From positions 1 through 49,115 of the forward strand of contig DWZJ01000030.1 in NCBI GenBank assembly GCA_019118245.1: a stretch of 49,115 nt of DNA. The letters run 5' to 3'. Below, one piece after another: positions 1 to 6,700 of the stretch (positions within the stretch are counted from its first letter, which is position 1; each line of letters begins with the position of its first letter). The stretch comes from Candidatus Oscillibacter excrementigallinarum. GTDB taxonomy: Bacteria; Bacillota; Clostridia; Oscillospirales; Oscillospiraceae. A program made the position numbers and the translations under genes. The notes beneath the pieces were generated by a model. It was not told the origin of the DNA. It made no database searches and was given only the letters and a program-made list of their open reading frames with translations.

Positions 1-296
1 CCGCCGCCCACGGCGATGACGCGGTCATAGCTGTCGTAGGGGATGGCGTCGTACATGACCTGGATCATTTCCTCGCTGGGCTCGCCGGCGCCGAACTTCT
101 CCTGGAACACATAGTGGCACTTGAGGCCCAGGTCCTTCATGAAGGGGGTGTAGATGAACTCGTTGGTCAGCACCACGTCCCGCTCATTCAGGTCAAACTC
201 CTTGGCCATGTCGGCGAAGGTCTGGAACTTGTACACGGTGGGAGCGAAAATGATCTCCCGCTTGTCAGCCATCAGGGAAGCGGAAAAAGCATCCAT
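1..296 (-). CDS. 4-hydroxybutyrate dehydrogenase-like iron-containing alcohol dehydrogenase (5' part)
   Basis: Only the first 98 codons are in the window; the gene continues past position 1. The N-terminus has the pattern APTVYKF..F, LTNEFIYTPF, VFQEKFGAGEPSEEMI, then DRVIAVGGG. This matches my memory of clostridial 4-hydroxybutyrate dehydrogenases, NAD-dependent group III iron alcohol dehydrogenases, and IAVGGG begins the nucleotide-binding GGGS motif. The start ATG at 296 follows AAAGGAGAG at good distance. It lies 77 bp after the transketolase C-subunit gene on the same strand and is probably co-transcribed. The iron ligands lie beyond the edge, so substrate is uncertain; another Fe-ADH is possible. 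Confidence 0.7.
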   Translation of the reverse strand, partial: MDAFSASLMADKREIIFAPTVYKFQTFADMAKEFDLNERDVVLTNEFIYTPFMKDLGLKCHYVFQEKFGAGEPSEEMIQVMYDAIPYDSYDRVIAVGG

Positions 297-373
297 GATT
301 CTTCTCTCCTTTTCAAAAATTGATTATGGCGATACAGGCAGGGGCCCAGAGGGCCCCCGCCGGGTATCCGAAT

Positions 374-1348
374 TTACTTGCGGGCAATGGCCTTCTTGAC
401 GGCGGCCACGATGTTGGCGGCACGGAGGCCGTACTCGTCCATCAGGAAGTCCTGGGGACCCACCTGGCCGAACTGGTCCTGCACGCCCACGAACTCCTGG
501 ATGGTGGGGGCGTTCTTGGCCAGGCAGTTGGCCACGACGGAGCCCAGGCCGCAGGTGACGTTGTGGTTCTCGGCGGTGACGATGGCGCCGGTCTCCTTGG
601 CGGCCTTGATCACCAGCTCCTCGTCCAGGGGCTTCCAGGTGAACATATCGATGACCCGAACGGAGATGCCCTCCGCCTGCAGGGCCTCATAGGCCTTCAG
701 GGACTCGTCCACCATGATGCCGGAGGTGATGATGGTGGCCTGGTCCTTGTCGGACTCGTGGAGCACCACACCCTTGCCGATCTCGAACTCGCTGCCCTCG
801 CCGTACACCTGGATGATGCCCTTGCGGACGAACCGGGTGTAGGTGACGCCCTTGTCGCTGTTCACCAGCTGACGGGTGATGCTGGCCAGCTGGTCATAGT
901 CGGCGGGGTCCAGCACCGTGGTCTCGGGGATGGACAGGTACATGGCCGCATCCTCCAGCGGCATATGGGTGCCGCCGTTGAACGCGGCGGTGACGCCGGC
1001 GTCGGAGCCCAGCACATGGACCGTCAGCCCGGCATAGGCGGCGGACATATAGATCTGGTCATAGCACCGGCGGGAGGAGAAGGTGCCGAAGGAGTGGAAG
1101 AAGACCTTCTTGCCGGTGGCGGCGAGGCCCGCGGCCACGCCGGCGGCGTTGCCCTCGGCGATACCGGCCTCAAAGGCCCGGTCGGGATAGTGCTCCCGCA
1201 GCCGCTTGGTGTTGATGCAGCCCATCAGGTCGCAGTCCACATAGCAGATGGACTTGTCCTGCGCCATCATCTCGTCCAGGGTCAGGGCGAGACCGTCCCG
1301 GCAGGCCCGGGCGTCTTTTTCATGCTTACCGATCAGTTTCACGTTCAT
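374..1348 (-). CDS. Transketolase, C-terminal subunit
   Basis: The 324-residue protein holds the pyrimidine-binding and C-terminal halves of transketolase: FEAGIAEGNAAGVAAGLA near residues 58-75, the VFFHSFGTFSSRRCYDQI stretch, and a C-terminal domain with VRVIDMFTWKPLD. Together with the upstream gene it forms a split transketolase, which moves two-carbon units between pentose-phosphate sugars with thiamine diphosphate. Split enzymes of this kind are common in Firmicutes and archaea. The chosen ATG at 1348 has GAGGAGG upstream; a longer reading starting at 1420 runs into the neighbouring gene and lacks support. It follows the N-subunit gene by 14 bp, so the two are one operon. Confidence 0.93.
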   Translation of the reverse strand: MNVKLIGKHEKDARACRDGLALTLDEMMAQDKSICYVDCDLMGCINTKRLREHYPDRAFEAGIAEGNAAGVAAGLAATGKKVFFHSFGTFSSRRCYDQIYMSAAYAGLTVHVLGSDAGVTAAFNGGTHMPLEDAAMYLSIPETTVLDPADYDQLASITRQLVNSDKGVTYTRFVRKGIIQVYGEGSEFEIGKGVVLHESDKDQATIITSGIMVDESLKAYEALQAEGISVRVIDMFTWKPLDEELVIKAAKETGAIVTAENHNVTCGLGSVVANCLAKNAPTIQEFVGVQDQFGQVGPQDFLMDEYGLRAANIVAAVKKAIARK

Positions 1349-1362
1349 TGCGCTCACCCTCC

Positions 1363-2196
1363 TCAAGCGTTCTTGATCTCTTCCAGAGCCTTTTCGGACG
1401 CAGCGATGGCCTCGGCCCACTGCTCCTCACTGGGCTGGGAGGAGTGGTCGTGCTTGGGCTCGGCGAAGGTCGCGCCCTTGCCCTTGCAGGTGTCCAGCAC
1501 GATGCAGCTGGGCACGCCCTTCTTGGCATAAGCGTTCTGGATGGCGTCGTAGATGGCCTTCACGTCATGGCCGTCGATCTCCTGGGTGTACAGGCCGAAG
1601 GCCTCGGCCTTCTTGGCCAGGCTGCCGTGGTCCAGGATGTCGGCGGTGGGGCCGTCCAGCTGATAGCCGTTGTTGTCGATGAAGTAGATGATGTTGTCCA
1701 GCTTGTGGGCATAGGCGAAGTGGAGGGCCTCCCAGACCTCGCCCTCGTCGGCCTCGCCGTCGCCGATGACGCAGAACACGTGGTTGTCACGGCCGTCCAC
1801 CTTGTTGCCCAGGGCGGCGCCGGTGGCAGTGGAGGCGCCCTGGCCCAGAGAGCCGGTGGTCAGGTCCACGCCGGGGGTCAGCTTGCGGTCCGTGTGGCTG
1901 GGGAATTTGGTGTGGGGCTGGTTGAGGGTGTAGGCCTCCTCCATGGGATAGTAGCCCATCAGGCCGAAGGTGGCGTAGGCCACGGGGCCCGCGTGGCCCT
2001 TGGACAGGACCAGCCAGTCCCGGTCCTCCCAACGGGGGTTCTTGGGGTCAAACTTCATGACCTCTCCGTACAGGACGGCCATCAGGTCCGCCAGGTCCAT
2101 GGAGCCGCCCACGTGGCCGAAGCCCCGGGAGTGGATGACCTTCAGCGTTTCCAGCCGGATCTCAGCCGCCAGAACTTTGCATTTTTTCTCGTTCAT
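1363..2196 (-). CDS. Transketolase, N-terminal subunit
   Basis: The 277-residue protein is the thiamine-diphosphate-binding half of transketolase. It shows SRGFGHVGGSMDLADLMAVL near the N-terminus, LSKGHAGP near residues 64-71, TGSLGQG near 114-120, and the ThDP/metal motif GDGEADEGEVWEAL at 145 ending in IDNN near 172-175. The active site forms with the C-subunit encoded 14 bp downstream. The ATG at 2196 follows AGGAAAGGAAG. It is first in its operon, behind a leader of about 320 nt that contains several hairpins. Confidence 0.94.
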   Translation of the reverse strand: MNEKKCKVLAAEIRLETLKVIHSRGFGHVGGSMDLADLMAVLYGEVMKFDPKNPRWEDRDWLVLSKGHAGPVAYATFGLMGYYPMEEAYTLNQPHTKFPSHTDRKLTPGVDLTTGSLGQGASTATGAALGNKVDGRDNHVFCVIGDGEADEGEVWEALHFAYAHKLDNIIYFIDNNGYQLDGPTADILDHGSLAKKAEAFGLYTQEIDGHDVKAIYDAIQNAYAKKGVPSCIVLDTCKGKGATFAEPKHDHSSQPSEEQWAEAIAASEKALEEIKNA

Positions 2197-2522
2197 GGGG
2201 TGTTTCTTCCTTTCCTATTTTGAAATGATGCGCTGTGGAGATCAGCGCCGCAGGGGATGCCGGGGAACGATACCTTGATGAAGAAGCGGAAAATTGTTAT
2301 GTGTACGTCAACAGAGATGACGAAACAACCACTTCGCTCTCAGGATAGCACAGTTTGAGCATTTTTGAAAGAAGAATCTTGCGGATTTTTAGTAGAGAAT
2401 TTAGATTTTATGGCCGACCACTGGGAAGGGTCACAGTATGGCCCAACAGGAATCGGCAGATTCTCTAATAAAACACAAGAAATATAGACATTTTATACAA
2501 AAAACATGGTTCTCCCTTTTTT
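2197..2522 (-). promoter_or_regulatory. Long hairpin-rich leader of the transketolase operon
   Basis: No gene is seen between 2197 and 2778. Read on the minus strand, the predicted transcript starts near 2516 and runs about 320 nt before the ATG. It can form a GCGCTG/CAGCGC hairpin (2230-2235 with 2243-2248) just before the ribosome site, a CGTCA/TGACG hairpin further upstream, a GGCC..ACTG/CAGT..GGTC hairpin near 2410-2445, and an outer pairing of AGAGAAT (2394-2400) with ATTCTCT (2460-2466). I do not recognise a known riboswitch in it. Confidence 0.4.
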
Positions 2523-2552
2523 ATTTTACTCCAACTCCCTATATCGAGTCAA
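2523..2552 (-). promoter_or_regulatory. Promoter of the transketolase operon, with overlapping dyad
   Basis: TTGACT (2552-2547) and TAAAAT (2528-2523) are 18 bp apart on the minus strand. An imperfect dyad with ends AACTCC (2533-2538) and GGAGTT (2555-2560) covers the spacer and -35 box, where repressors or MerR-type activators usually bind. Confidence 0.6.
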
Positions 2553-2582
2553 TAGGAGTTTGATTTTTCACAAGGATCCCAG

Positions 2583-2602
2583 CGGCGCGGGACGCCGCGC
2601 CG
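2583..2602. repeat. GC-rich hairpin
   Basis: CGGCGCGG (2583-2590) pairs perfectly with CCGCGCCG (2595-2602). It lies between divergent promoters and has no T-run, so it is not a clear terminator. Confidence 0.35.
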
Positions 2603-2723
2603 GGACCGGGGGAGAAGGATGCCTTATTCCAAAGCGGAAAAACGGTTGCGCAGAGGAAATGCCCCGCTTTTCGAAAGAATGAAGTGGGAAAGGCCGAAGG
2701 CGCTGGAGGCCGTGCTTTCTGGC

Positions 2724-2753
2724 TTGACAGCGAGGATTCCAGACAGATATAAT
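2724..2753 (+). promoter_or_regulatory. Sigma-A type promoter for the small membrane protein gene at 2779
   Basis: TTGACA (2724-2729), an 18 bp spacer, then TATAAT (2748-2753). Transcription would start about 20 bp before the ATG at 2779. Confidence 0.75.
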
Positions 2754-2778
2754 AGTAGAAAAACAGGGAGGTGAGGGA

Positions 2779-3177
2779 ATGCGGAAGGGCATCGTGGCAC
2801 TGATCGTGGCTGTTCTGGCGGTGGCCGCGGTCCTGGCGGTCCGGTCACTGTCCGCGCCGGTGCTGGACGAGGATGTGGAGTACGAGCTCACCTCCCTCTA
2901 TTACCGGGGGCAGGAGGTCTCCGACCAGGTGGATGAGGACGACCTGCTGGACCTGCTGGCAGGGGCCTCCCGGAGCCTGATCACCCGGGGGGGCATTCCG
3001 GGATACGATTCCGCGGACGCTGTGGAGGTGAACCTCCTGGGCAATGAGGAGACCCTGCGGGTGGTGCTCTCCGCGCCGGACGGGCTGTATGCAGTCTACC
3101 AGGACGCGGACTGGAGCTATACCATCCGGGACGGGGAGGTACTGGCGGAGGCCGTGCAGGCGCTCCTGCCGGCGTGA
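2779..3177 (+). CDS. Small membrane-anchored protein, paralogue 1 of 3
   Basis: This 132-residue protein starts with a charged residue pair and one hydrophobic helix (residues 5-24), which is a signal anchor or uncleaved signal peptide, followed by an acidic extracellular domain. It resembles the tandem genes at 16372 and 16789 in layout: basic N-terminus, one helix, an E/D-rich stretch with a DLL or ALxxLL helix, and a C-terminal DGE.LxE.V..LLP ending. The ATG follows GGGAGGTGAGGGA and has its own promoter at 2724. I do not recognise the family and assign no function. Confidence 0.75.
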   Translation: MRKGIVALIVAVLAVAAVLAVRSLSAPVLDEDVEYELTSLYYRGQEVSDQVDEDDLLDLLAGASRSLITRGGIPGYDSADAVEVNLLGNEETLRVVLSAPDGLYAVYQDADWSYTIRDGEVLAEAVQALLPA

Positions 3178-3249
3178 GGGAATTCTGCACCTTGTCCACC
3201 AGAGGTCTCCCATTCCGGGGGATCTGACAGGCGCGGCGGAGGCACCCTG

Positions 3250-3263
3250 CGCATAGGATGGGA
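3250..3263 (+). promoter_or_regulatory. Possible sporulation-type -10 box upstream of the Cys-rich gene
   Basis: The 14-mer CGCATAGGATGGGA occurs here and, in the same orientation relative to the gene, upstream of the superoxide dismutase gene (15386-15373). A shorter form, CGCATAGG, precedes ylmC (44989-44996). CATA is the core of sigma-E and sigma-K -10 boxes, but no convincing -35 box is visible. Confidence 0.25.
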
Positions 3264-3317
3264 TGGACGCCGGGCAGGCCGCCCGGTGTACCATCTGAAA
3301 GAAACGAGGGAATTCCT

Positions 3318-3656
3318 TTGCGTATCAATGAAGCCTATGAGCATGAGCCCATTTTACAATATCAGCCCGATGAATCCTGCCCCGCCAACGGATGCAGCAA
3401 GATCAGCACCCAGTGCGTGGACGTGACCGCGCCCGTGATCCTGGTGCCCACCGCCGTGACGGGCAACCCCACCGTCACCTGCCAGGGCAATCCCACCGTC
3501 ACCTGCACCACCAATGCCGACGGCACCATGTGCACCGTGACGCTGACCCAGCAGATCTGCGTGTCCATCCCGGTCCGCTACGGCGTGACCATGTCCTGCT
3601 GTGACCCCACCATCGCCTGTGCCGACAAATGCTCCGGCCACGGCGGCTGCTGCTGA
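3318..3656 (+). CDS. Cysteine-rich hypothetical protein
   Basis: This 112-residue protein has no signal peptide or membrane segment. It contains a short internal repeat GNPTVTC/GNPTVTC (about residues 55-66), Thr- and Val-rich strands, and a Cys-rich end with CC, CADKC and the terminal CSGHGGCC. The TTG at 3318 is the best start: CGAGGGAA lies upstream and the next residues, RINEAYEHEP, look like a true N-terminus. The longer ATG at 3258 lacks a ribosome site. Small Cys-rich proteins of this kind in spore formers are often structural, but I do not recognise the family. A strong terminator follows. Confidence 0.7.
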   Translation: MRINEAYEHEPILQYQPDESCPANGCSKISTQCVDVTAPVILVPTAVTGNPTVTCQGNPTVTCTTNADGTMCTVTLTQQICVSIPVRYGVTMSCCDPTIACADKCSGHGGCC

Positions 3657-3667
3657 GAGCTTCCTGG

Positions 3668-3702
3668 ACCGGGCCCCGCCGTCGGCGGGGCCCGGTTTTC
3701 TT
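3668..3702 (+). terminator. Intrinsic terminator
   Basis: A perfect 13 bp stem (3668-3680 with 3684-3696), a GTC loop, then TTTTCTT. Confidence 0.9.
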
Positions 3703-3722
3703 ATGGAACAGGGGAAAGAGGC

Positions 3723-3751
3723 TTGCAACTTCCCCCAAAAAACGATATACT
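3723..3751 (+). promoter_or_regulatory. Promoter of the aminotransferase-radical SAM operon
   Basis: TTGCAA (3723-3728), 17 bp, TATACT (3746-3751). The ATG at 3794 lies about 36 bp after the expected start. Confidence 0.75.
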
Positions 3752-3793
3752 AAACTGGATTGCAAAATTCGAGGACAGAAAGGAAGCGTTACA

Positions 3794-5068
3794 ATGACTG
3801 CTTATTCCAAGATGACCGCCGAGGAGCGGAAGGCGGAATACGCCGAGGTGACCCGGGAGTACGAGGGGCTGAAGGCCCGGGGCCTGAATCTGAACATGGC
3901 CCGGGGCAAGCCCGGCAAGGCACAGCTGGACCTGGTCAGCGATATCTTCTCCCTGATGCTGAAGCCGGAGGACTATGTGTCCGACGGCATCGACGTGCGC
4001 AACTACGGCGAGCTCAGCGGCCTGCCCGCCGCCAAGCGGCTGTTCGCGGAGATCCTGGGCTGCAAGCCGGAGCAGGTGTTCGTGGGCGGCAACGCCAGCC
4101 TGCAGCTGATGTACGACACCATCTCCAAGGCCTACACCCACGGCCTGCTCCGCAGCGAGCGGCCCTGGTGCAAGGAGCCGGTGGTGAAGTTCCTGTGCCC
4201 CTCTCCCGGCTATGACCGCCATTTCAAGGTGACGGAGTCCTTCGGCTTCGAGCTCATCACCATCCCCATGACCGACGAGGGCCCGGACATGGACGCGGTG
4301 GAGAAGGCCATCCAGGACCCGGCCGTCAAGGGCATGTGGAACGTGCCCAAGTACTCCAACCCCGACGGCATCATCTACTCTGCCGAGACCATCCGCCGCA
4401 TCGCCTCCATGAAGCCCGCGGCACCGGACTTCCTGCTGATGTGGGACAACGCCTACTGCATCCATGAGTTCGAGGGGGACTATATGGAGTTCCCGGACAT
4501 CCTGGCGGAGTGCGCCAAGTACGGCAACGCCGACATGGTGTTCGAGTTCGCCTCCACCTCCAAGGTGACCCTGCCCGGCGCCGGCATCTCCTGCTTCGCC
4601 TGCTCCGAGGCCAACATGGCCTATATGGAGAAGCTGCTGACCGTCCAGGTCATCAGCTTCGACAAGGTGAACCAGCAGCGCCATGTGCTGTACCTGAAGG
4701 ACAAGGCACACACCCTGGAGCTGATGAAGAAGCACGCCGCCATCATGGGTCCCAAGTTCCGCTGCGTGGTGGACGCCCTGGACCGGGAGATCGCCCCGCT
4801 GGAGATCGCCTCCTGGCGGCGGCCCAAGGGTGGCTACTTCGTCTCCCTGTACGCCATGCCCGGCACCGCCAAGCGGACCCTGGCCCTGTGCAAGGAGGCG
4901 GGCGTCACCATGACCGGCGCCGGCGCTACCTTCCCCTATGGCAAGGACCCCCAGGATAGCAACATCCGCATCGCCCCGTCCCTGCCGCCTGTTGAGGAGC
5001 TGGAGCAGGCCATCGCCGTGCTGTGCGTGTGCCTGAAGATGGCGGCCCTGGAGTGCTTGGGCGTATGA
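3794..5068 (+). CDS. Class Ic aspartate-type aminotransferase
   Basis: The 424-residue PLP enzyme starts with the family-typical LNLNMARGKPGKAQLDL (31-47). It then has RNYGELSGLPAAKRLFAE (69-86), CPSPGYDRHF (135-144), the PLP-pyridine aspartate in WDNAY (D218) and the Schiff-base lysine in STSKVTLPG (K257). This layout is the type Ic aspartate aminotransferase family, distinct from class Ia AspC. It should interconvert aspartate and glutamate with their keto acids in the cytoplasm. The ATG at 3794 follows AAAGGAAG. Its stop overlaps the next start as ATGA, so the two genes are translationally coupled. Confidence 0.9.
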   Translation: MTAYSKMTAEERKAEYAEVTREYEGLKARGLNLNMARGKPGKAQLDLVSDIFSLMLKPEDYVSDGIDVRNYGELSGLPAAKRLFAEILGCKPEQVFVGGNASLQLMYDTISKAYTHGLLRSERPWCKEPVVKFLCPSPGYDRHFKVTESFGFELITIPMTDEGPDMDAVEKAIQDPAVKGMWNVPKYSNPDGIIYSAETIRRIASMKPAAPDFLLMWDNAYCIHEFEGDYMEFPDILAECAKYGNADMVFEFASTSKVTLPGAGISCFACSEANMAYMEKLLTVQVISFDKVNQQRHVLYLKDKAHTLELMKKHAAIMGPKFRCVVDALDREIAPLEIASWRRPKGGYFVSLYAMPGTAKRTLALCKEAGVTMTGAGATFPYGKDPQDSNIRIAPSLPPVEELEQAIAVLCVCLKMAALECLGV

Positions 5069-5934
5069 GATACTACGGAAGCGTCTACCGTCCGCCCTCC
5101 GAGGCGTACAGCCTCATCGTCCAGGTGACCTACGGATGCAGCCACAACACCTGCGCCTTCTGCAGTATGTTCAAGGAGAAGCGATTTGCCATCCGTCCCC
5201 TGGAGGAGGTGCTGGAGGACTTCCGCATCGCCCGGCGGACCTATGCCCGGGTGGGCCGGGTGTTCCTGGCGGATGGCGACGCATTGGTCCGGAAAGCTGA
5301 TGAACTTTACACCATCCTGGACACCATCCGGGAGCTGTTCCCGGAGTGCGAGCGGGTCACCAGCTACGCGTCCCCTGCCTCCATCCGCATCCGGACGGAG
5401 GAGGAGCTGCGGACGTTGCGGGACAAGGGCCTCACCATGGTCTACATGGGGCTGGAGTCCGGGTGCGATGATGTCTTAAAACGGATGCGCAAGGGCCACA
5501 TGTCCGCGGAGATCGTGGAGATGGGCCAGAAGGTCCGCCGGTGCGGCATGGCCCTGTCCGTCACCGCCATCACGGGCCTGGGCGGCCCGGAGCTGCTGGA
5601 GCGCCACGCCATCGAAACGGCGGAGGCCTTCAACGCCATGAACCCGGAGTACATCGGGATGCTGACGCTGATGGTGGAGCCGGAGACGCCCCTCTATGAC
5701 TGGGTGAAGGACGGCAGCTTCCAGCTGCTGACCCAGCCCCAGGTGCTGGAGGAGACCCGCCTGCTGATGGAGCGTCTGGACAGCCCCGGCAGCGTGTTCC
5801 GGATGAACCACGCCAGCAACTACCTGGTGCTGAAAGGCACGCTGAACCAGGACAAGGAGGCCATGCTCCGAACCATCGACGCGGCGGAGCACGACCTGAG
5901 CCGTCTCCGTCCCGAGGAGTGGCGGGGCCTGTAA
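5065..5934 (+). CDS. Radical SAM protein
   Basis: The 289-residue protein has the iron-sulfur motif in TYGCSHNTCAFCSMF, with cysteines at 25, 30 and 33. It also has a GLESG-type motif (YMGLESGCDDVLKRM) and an IT.I.GLGG strand, typical of the COG1032-like radical SAM group. The cluster spacing is CX4CX2C rather than the textbook CX3CX2C; I recall similar GCSHN.C.FC motifs in this subgroup, so it is probably functional. No B12-binding or TRAM domain is present. The start overlaps the aminotransferase stop (ATGA). The reaction is unknown; the coupling hints at amino-acid or cofactor chemistry. Confidence 0.85.
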   Translation: MRYYGSVYRPPSEAYSLIVQVTYGCSHNTCAFCSMFKEKRFAIRPLEEVLEDFRIARRTYARVGRVFLADGDALVRKADELYTILDTIRELFPECERVTSYASPASIRIRTEEELRTLRDKGLTMVYMGLESGCDDVLKRMRKGHMSAEIVEMGQKVRRCGMALSVTAITGLGGPELLERHAIETAEAFNAMNPEYIGMLTLMVEPETPLYDWVKDGSFQLLTQPQVLEETRLLMERLDSPGSVFRMNHASNYLVLKGTLNQDKEAMLRTIDAAEHDLSRLRPEEWRGL

Positions 5935-5952
5935 AAGCGAGCGAGAGCTGAC

Positions 5953-5987
5953 AAGCCGCGGAGCAACGCTCCGCGGCTTGCTTTTTT
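5953..5987 (+). terminator. Intrinsic terminator after the radical SAM gene
   Basis: A perfect 12 bp stem (5953-5964 with 5968-5979), an AAC loop, then C and six T residues. Confidence 0.92.
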
Positions 5988-6012
5988 ACAGGTCATCCAG
6001 GCGGGCGGAGCC

Positions 6013-6041
6013 TTGACAGCCCCCGCTGGAGATGGTATCCT
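6013..6041 (+). promoter_or_regulatory. Promoter of the CD3324-family gene and its leader
   Basis: TTGACA (6013-6018), 17 bp, TATCCT (6036-6041). Transcription should begin near 6048, exactly where the outer helix of the candidate leader RNA begins. Confidence 0.75.
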
Positions 6042-6047
6042 AAGAGC

Positions 6048-6159
6048 GATTTCCAAGTGAGGTGTGTGGATGTCGGTCCTGTGAGCAAAACCGAATACCG
6101 GGCTGTGAAAGGGGGGCGGCGTCCCCCTGTTTGGTGTTGCCCGGACACCTTTGGAAATC
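6048..6159 (+). ncRNA. Candidate structured leader RNA with a three-way junction
   Basis: Pairings read by eye: an outer helix of 9 bp (6048-6056 with 6151-6159), an inner helix GGTGT/ACACC (6061-6065 with 6145-6149), then two arms. One arm is TCGGT/ACCGA (6073-6077 with 6090-6094). The other is CCGGGC/GCCCGG (6098-6103 with 6139-6144), topped by GGGGG/CCCCC (6112-6116 with 6123-6127). The result is a closed three-way junction of about 112 nt that starts at the predicted transcription start. It does not match TPP, purine, c-di-GMP, ZTP or 6S RNA sequences as I know them. It could be a riboswitch-like leader or an independent small RNA. Confidence 0.45.
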
Positions 6160-6208
6160 CAACGTGAAATGAGGGAACTCCATTGCAACTGAATCATTGT
6201 GTTTCGGC

Positions 6209-6279
6209 GTTTGACGCATAGCAGAGGCTATCGCGTCAAACAAAGAGATTTGGCATATAGCCTCTGCTCATTCCAAATC
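6209..6279 (+). promoter_or_regulatory. Mutually exclusive hairpins before the CD3324-family gene
   Basis: Hairpin 1 pairs GTTTGACGC-ATAGC (6209-6222) with GCTAT-C-GCGTCAAAC (6227-6241), with one bulged C. Hairpin 3 pairs GATTTGG (6247-6253) with CCAAATC (6273-6279). Their inner parts hold AGCAGAGGCTAT (6220-6231) and its exact reverse complement ATAGCCTCTGCT (6257-6268). These 12-mers can pair with each other only if hairpins 1 and 3 are open. The GGAGGAG ribosome site follows 11 to 18 bases later. The same inverted boxes could instead be DNA operators. Confidence 0.5.
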
Positions 6280-6301
6280 ACAAGAGCTTTGGAGGAGCAT
6301 C

Positions 6302-6574
6302 ATGCGCTATATGAGAGCAGCCGACGTGCTGCCGCCGGACCTGCTGGAACAGGTCCAGGCGTATATCGACGGGGAGTATCTGTACATCCCCCGGCGGGAG
6401 ACTGAACGCAAGCCCTGGGGCGCGGCCAACGGCCGCAAGGCGGAGACCCTGGCCCGAAATCTGGAGATCTATCGGCGCTATCGGGAGGGGACCTCTGTGG
6501 ACCAGCTGGCGGAGACATACTTTCTGGCGACGAAAAGCATCTGGAAGATCATCGCCCGCCTGAGAAACGAATAA
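6302..6574 (+). CDS. CD3324 family helix-turn-helix protein
   Basis: The 90-residue protein begins MRYMRAADVLPPDLLEQVQ, has the signature DGEYLYIPRRE (about 24-34) and KPWG, and ends in a helix-turn-helix with YRRYREGTSVDQLAETYF and SIWKIIARL. This matches the CD3324 family of small clostridial DNA-binding proteins related to Mor-type HTH domains; no target is established to my knowledge. The ATG at 6302 follows GGAGGAG. It has its own promoter, a 254 nt leader with complex pairing potential, and its own terminator, so it is monocistronic and probably tightly regulated, perhaps by itself. Confidence 0.85.
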   Translation: MRYMRAADVLPPDLLEQVQAYIDGEYLYIPRRETERKPWGAANGRKAETLARNLEIYRRYREGTSVDQLAETYFLATKSIWKIIARLRNE

Positions 6575-6581
6575 AACACAG

Positions 6582-6618
6582 GCGCCATGCGGATTGCCGC
6601 ATGGCGCTTGTTTGTTTC
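6582..6618 (+). terminator. Intrinsic terminator after the CD3324-family gene
   Basis: A perfect 11 bp stem GCGCCATGCGG (6582-6592) with CCGCATGGCGC (6597-6607), an ATTG loop, then TTGTTTGTTTC. Confidence 0.85.
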
Positions 6619-6634
6619 TGAACCGAGTTGGCGG

Positions 6635-6664
6635 TTGCGAAAGCAGCCCGCAGCAGGGTATGCT
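6635..6664 (+). promoter_or_regulatory. Promoter of the RNHCP gene
   Basis: TTGCGA (6635-6640), 18 bp, TATGCT (6659-6664), ahead of the ATG at 6701. Confidence 0.55.
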
Positions 6665-6700
6665 GGGAGCAGAAAGACAACACCAAGGAGGAAATCAATC

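Noticed and set aside
320-1531. Long open frame on the plus strand over the transketolase genes
   Set aside because: It is the antisense shadow of high-GC coding sequence; the protein is Gly/Leu/Val/His-rich with no motif, while the minus strand shows clear enzyme motifs. The same holds for other long shadows such as 17668-19449 and 38809-41544.
6220-6268. Invertible DNA switch between inverted AGCAGAGGCTAT copies
   Set aside because: Only 25 bp separate the copies, far too short for usual invertases, and no recombinase gene is nearby.
6048-6301. 6S RNA or a known riboswitch (TPP, c-di-GMP, ZTP, cobalamin)
   Set aside because: The conserved bases of these families are not found; 6S RNA would be a longer single rod with a central bubble, not a three-way junction.
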